This document shows, one piece after another, positions 60,433 through 64,000 of a stretch of 64,000 nucleotides of DNA. Each line of letters begins with the position of its first letter. The first letter of the stretch is position 1. Both the position numbers and the translations under genes were made by a program. The notes beneath the pieces were generated by a model. That model was not told where the DNA came from. It was given only the letters and a program-made list of their open reading frames with translations, and searched no databases. The stretch lies in contig NC_084591.1 of NCBI RefSeq assembly GCF_033807715.1, forward strand, positions 45,655,868-45,719,867, given 5' to 3'. Source of the stretch: Cololabis saira (Eukaryota > Chordata > Actinopteri > Beloniformes > Belonidae).

Positions 60433-61595
60433 GATGCCGCTAGGTAGTGTCGATTCGAAATACCCGTAAAAATGTTGTCACAATAATCAAGCTACTATAG
60501 ATGAATGCACAGACTACTCTTCCCAGTTGAGACATCAGATCTTTTAACCTTGATATGTTTTTAAAGTGGTAGTAGGCTGACTTTGTTTTTGTCTTAATGT
60601 GTTTAGATGCGAGTCCATCACAACACCCAGATTTCTGCGCTGGTTGCTAGTTTTTAGGTGTATCTGTGGTGACCTGTAATCGTTTGTCTTTGGCTCCAAA
60701 GACAATTTTGTTTAGCTCGAGAAATGTAGATATTGAACAGAAGAGCTCCCAGACTGGAACCTTGGGGAACTCCACATGTGATTCTTGTCTTCTCTGATGT
60801 AAAGTTACCTGTTGACACAAAGTACTTCCTGTTCTCTAAGTATGTTTTGAACCACTTTAGTACAGTTCCAGAAAGACCCGCACAGTTCTATAGTGGTTTG
60901 AGTAAAATATTTCGGTCAACTGTATCAAGTGCAACACTGATATCCAGTAACAATAAGACTGACTTTTTTCCCATCATCTGCATTCAAAAATATATCATTG
61001 TGACTTTTTTTGGCAATGATGTCAGAAAAGTAGTACTTCCTTGCATTCCTTAGTTGTAAATTATGAGAGGGAAGTTTGTCTTTATAGATGTCAAAAGGAA
61101 CCTGGAGATTAGTTTTTCTCCAATCAAAAACGTATGCTTTCAAGAGCCTCTTGAAGTTAGAGAGGGACATCGCTGTTCTGATAGCAGCTGGCAGGCGGTT
61201 CCACCAGCGTGGAACACTGTGAAAACTGTCTGGACTGAGAGTTCCTTGAACGTAGGGATGGCGCTGCCAAACAACATTCCTGTGAGGAGCAATTAGCGCC
61301 TATGGCGTAATTCTGTATGATCGCGTTGAGGCAGATAATTCAAGTGAAAGGGCACAACTCAGGAGAAGAGACAGCAGGCGTAGAGTGAGAAATCTAGTAA
61401 AGGAAAGCACAGTTCCCTGACTGGGAATGGAACCCAGGGCAAGTTTTCACATTCTAGTCACTTTTTGAACATCCCACCGTGAGCGTACGCGCAATCCTTG
61501 TGCACCGCACTCTCTGTACATGTGGCCGTTGATCTTTCAACTTGTTGAAACCCTCTGGTGTATATTGTGAGAAATGTATCATAGAAAAAGAGCAG

Positions 61596-61667
61596 TTCCC
61601 TGACCGGGAATCGAACCCGGGCCGCGGCGGTGAGAGCGCCGAATCCTAACCACTAGACCATCAGGGA
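61596..61667 (-). tRNA. tRNA-Glu-CTC: tRNA-Glu (CTC), copy 48
   Basis: Identical to copy 1. Anticodon at 61632-61634. Confidence 0.97.
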
Positions 61668-62830
61668 GATGCCGCTAGGTAGTGTCAATTCGAAATACCC
61701 GTAAAAATGTTGTCACAATAATCAAGCTACTATAGATGAATGCACAGACTACTCTTCCCAGTTGAGACATCAGATCTTTTAACCTTGATATGTTTTTAAA
61801 GTGGTAGTAGGCTGACTTTGTTTTTGTCTTAATGTGTTTAGGTGCGAGTCCATCACAACACCCAGATTTCTGCGCTGGTTGCTAGTTTTTAGGTGTATCT
61901 GTGGTGACCTGTAATCGTTTGTCTTTGGCTCCAAAGACAATTTTGTTTAGCTCGAGAAATGTAGATATTGAACAGAAGAGCTCCCAGACTGGAACCTTGG
62001 GGAACTCCACATGTGATTCTTGTCTTCTCTGATGTAAAGTTACCTGTTGACACAAAGTACTTCCTGTTCTCTAAGTATGTTTTGAACCACTTTAGTACAG
62101 TTCCAGAAAGACCCGCCCAGTTCTATAGTGGTTTGAGTAAAATATTTCGGTCAACTGTATCAAGTGCAACACTGATATCCAGTAACAATAAGACTGACTT
62201 TTTTCCCATCATCTGCATTCAAAAATATATCATTGTGACTTTTTTTGGCAATGATGTCAGAAAAGTAGTACTTCCTTGCATTCCTTAGTTGTAAATTATG
62301 AGAGGGAAGTTTGTCTTTATAGATGTCAAAAGGAACCTGGAGATTAGTTTTTCTCCAATCAAAAACGTATGCTTTCAAGAGCCTCTTGAAGTTAGAGAGG
62401 GACATCGCTGTTCTGATAGCAGCTGGCAGGCGGTTCCACCAGCGTGGAACACTGTGAAAACTGTCTGGACTGAGAGTTCCTTGAACGTAGGGATGGCGCT
62501 GCCAAACAACATTCCTGTGAGGAGCAATTAGCGCCTATGGCGTAATTCTGTATGATCGCGTTGAGGCAGATAATTCAAGTGAAAGGGCACAACTCAGGAG
62601 AAGAGACAGCAGGCGTAGAGTGAGAAATCTAGTAAAGGAAAGCACAGTTCCCTGACTGGGAATGGAACCCAGGGCAAGTTTTCACATTCTAGTCACTTTT
62701 TGAACATCCCACCGTGAGCGTACGCGCAATCCTTGTGCACCGCACTCTCTGTACATGTGGCCGTTGATCTTTCAACTTGTTGAAACCCTCTGGTGTATAT
62801 TGTGAGAAATGTATCATAGAAAAAGAGCAG

Positions 62831-62902
62831 TTCCCTGACCGGGAATCGAACCCGGGCCGCGGCGGTGAGAGCGCCGAATCCTAACTACTAGACCATCAGG
62901 GA
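62831..62902 (-). tRNA. tRNA-Glu-CTC: tRNA-Glu (CTC), copy 49, D-loop variant
   Basis: Single change at 62886: residue 17 is A instead of G. This is the first G of the D-loop GG pair (G18 in standard numbering), which normally contacts the T-loop, so the tertiary fold may suffer. The A-box consensus is still met. Anticodon at 62867-62869. Confidence 0.92.
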
Positions 62903-63387
62903 GATGCCGCTAGGTAGTGTCAATTCGAAATACCCGTAAAAATGTTGTCACAATAATCAAGCTACTATAGATGAATGCACAGACTACTCTTCCCAGTTGA
63001 GACATCAGATCTTTTAACCTTGATATGTTTTTAAAGTGGTAGTAGGCTGACTTTGTTTTTGTCTTAATGTGTTTAGGTGCGAGTCCATCACAACACCCAG
63101 ATTTCTGCGCTGGTTGCTAGTTTTTAGGTGTATCTGTGGTGACCTGTAATCGTTTGTCTTTGGCTCCAAAGACAATTTTGTTTAGCTCGAGAAATGTAGA
63201 TATTGAACAGAAGAGCTCCCAGACTGGAACCTTGGGGAACTCCACATGTGATTCTTGTCTTCTCTGATGTAAAGTTACCTGTTGACACAAAGTACTTCCT
63301 GTTCTCTAAGTATGTTTTGAACCACTTTAGTACAGTTCCAGAAAGACCCGCCCAGTTCTATAGTGGTTTGAGTAAAATATTTCGGTC

Positions 63388-64000
63388 AACTGTATCAAGT
63401 GCAACACTGATATCCAGTAACAATAAGACTGACTTTTTTCCCATCATCTGCATTCAAAAATATATCATTGTGACTTTTTTTGGCAATGATGTCAGAAAAG
63501 TAGTACTTCCTTGCATTCCTTAGTTGTAAATTATGAGAGGGAAGTTTGTCTTTATAGATGTCAAAGGAACCTGGAGATTAGTTTTTCTCCAATCAAAAAC
63601 GTATGCTTTCAAGAGCCTCTTGAAGTTAGAGAGGGACATTGCTGTTCTGATAGCAGCTGGCAGGCGGTTCCACCAGCGTGGAACACTGTGAAAACTGTCT
63701 GGACTGAGAGTTCCTTGAACGTAGGGATGGCGCTGCCAAACAACATTCCTGTGAGGAGCAATTAGCGCCTATGGCGTAATTCTGTATGATCGCGTTGAGG
63801 CAGATAATTCAAGTGAAAGGGCACAACTCAGGAGAAGAGACAGCAGGCGTAGAGTGAGAAATCTAGTAAAGGAAAGCACAGTTCCCTGACTGGGAATGGA
63901 ACCCAGGGCAAGTTTTCACATTCTAGTCACTTTTTGAACATCCCACCGTGAGCGTACGCGCAATCCTTGTGCACCGCACTCTCTGTACATGTGGCCGTTG
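63388..64000 (-). repeat. Partial unit 50 at window end
   Basis: The first 613 bp of a further unit, including LINE debris and the decayed tRNA copy. Its intact tRNA would start at about 64065, beyond the window. It shares the one-base deletion and the C-to-T change (63640) of unit 22. Confidence 0.9.

Larger units (their letters stand above)
1..64000 (-). repeat. Tandem tDNA array, 1,235-bp unit, 49 full copies plus a partial one
   Basis: The sequence starting at position 1 restarts at 1236, 2471, 3706 and so on to the window end. Period is 1,235 bp except unit 22 (one A lost near 28985), unit 28 (one G gained at 37139) and units 19 and 20, which hold LINE insertions. Units differ from one another by only a few substitutions, so the array is strongly homogenised. 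Relative to each tRNA start s, recurring parts lie at: terminator s-11 to s-7, decayed tRNA from s-183, LINE debris from about s+86 to s+1034. Both edges of the window lie inside the array, so its true length is unknown. The strand given is that of the tRNA genes. Confidence 0.98.

Noticed and set aside
1..64000. CRISPR array or bacterial operon
   Set aside because: The period is 1,235 bp with no short repeat/spacer layout, and Pol III tRNA signals and vertebrate-type LINEs indicate a eukaryotic nuclear genome.
1..64000. rDNA or 5S array
   Set aside because: No rRNA motif seen; the only RNA gene per unit is the tRNA. The B-box context and cloverleaf fit tRNA-Glu, not 5S.
1..64000. Pure assembly artefact of a short repeat
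   Set aside because: Units carry many different variants in structured patterns and there are two LINE-bearing units with a polymorphic nested insertion, which a simple collapse or stutter would not give. Copy number in the real genome still cannot be confirmed from sequence alone.

Overview
This window is almost entirely one tandem array (satellite-like tDNA) from an animal nuclear genome. A 1,235-bp unit repeats head to tail from the first base to the last: 49 complete units plus 613 bp of a fiftieth. Forty-five units are exactly 1,235 bp. Unit 22 is 1,234 bp, unit 28 is 1,236 bp, and units 19 and 20 are enlarged to 2,790 and 2,552 bp by a retrotransposon. I number units from position 1: units 1-19 start at 1+1235(n-1); unit 20 at 25021, 21 at 27573, 22 at 28808, 23 at 30042; units 24-28 follow at 1,235-bp steps from 31277; units 29-50 start at 37453+1235(n-29).

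Each unit carries, on the minus strand, (i) one 72-nt tRNA-Glu gene with anticodon CTC, perfect internal A and B boxes and a T5 terminator; (ii) 183 bp further along in the direction of transcription, a decayed second tRNA-Glu-like sequence of which only the 3' half is recognisable; and (iii) about 950 bp of broken LINE reverse-transcriptase pieces. There are 49 tRNA genes, all on the same strand. By eye 39 are identical and 10 carry one or two substitutions.

Units 19 and 20 are each interrupted at the same base by the same 5'-truncated L2/CR1-like LINE on the plus strand. It has the reverse-transcriptase C-terminus, a C/T-rich 3' UTR, a TTGAA-repeat tail and an apparent target-site duplication. 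The unit 19 copy holds a further 238 bp: an antisense tail of a related LINE with an inverted 5' piece, forming a perfect 30-bp hairpin.

The (TTGAA)n tail with an upstream TATAAATAAAAT stretch and the recurrent 3' UTR motifs are what I know from ray-finned fish L2-type LINEs, so a teleost is the best guess. That is inference; species and chromosome cannot be read here. I see no protein-coding host gene, rRNA, CRISPR or bacterial feature. Many short ORFs recur once per unit, but they are frames through the LINE debris.

The novelty lies in the array's architecture: a megasatellite of one isoacceptor on a LINE-derived spacer, local four-unit higher-order repeats, a retrotransposon insertion copied by unit duplication, and possible sequence exchange between the intact and decayed tRNA copies.
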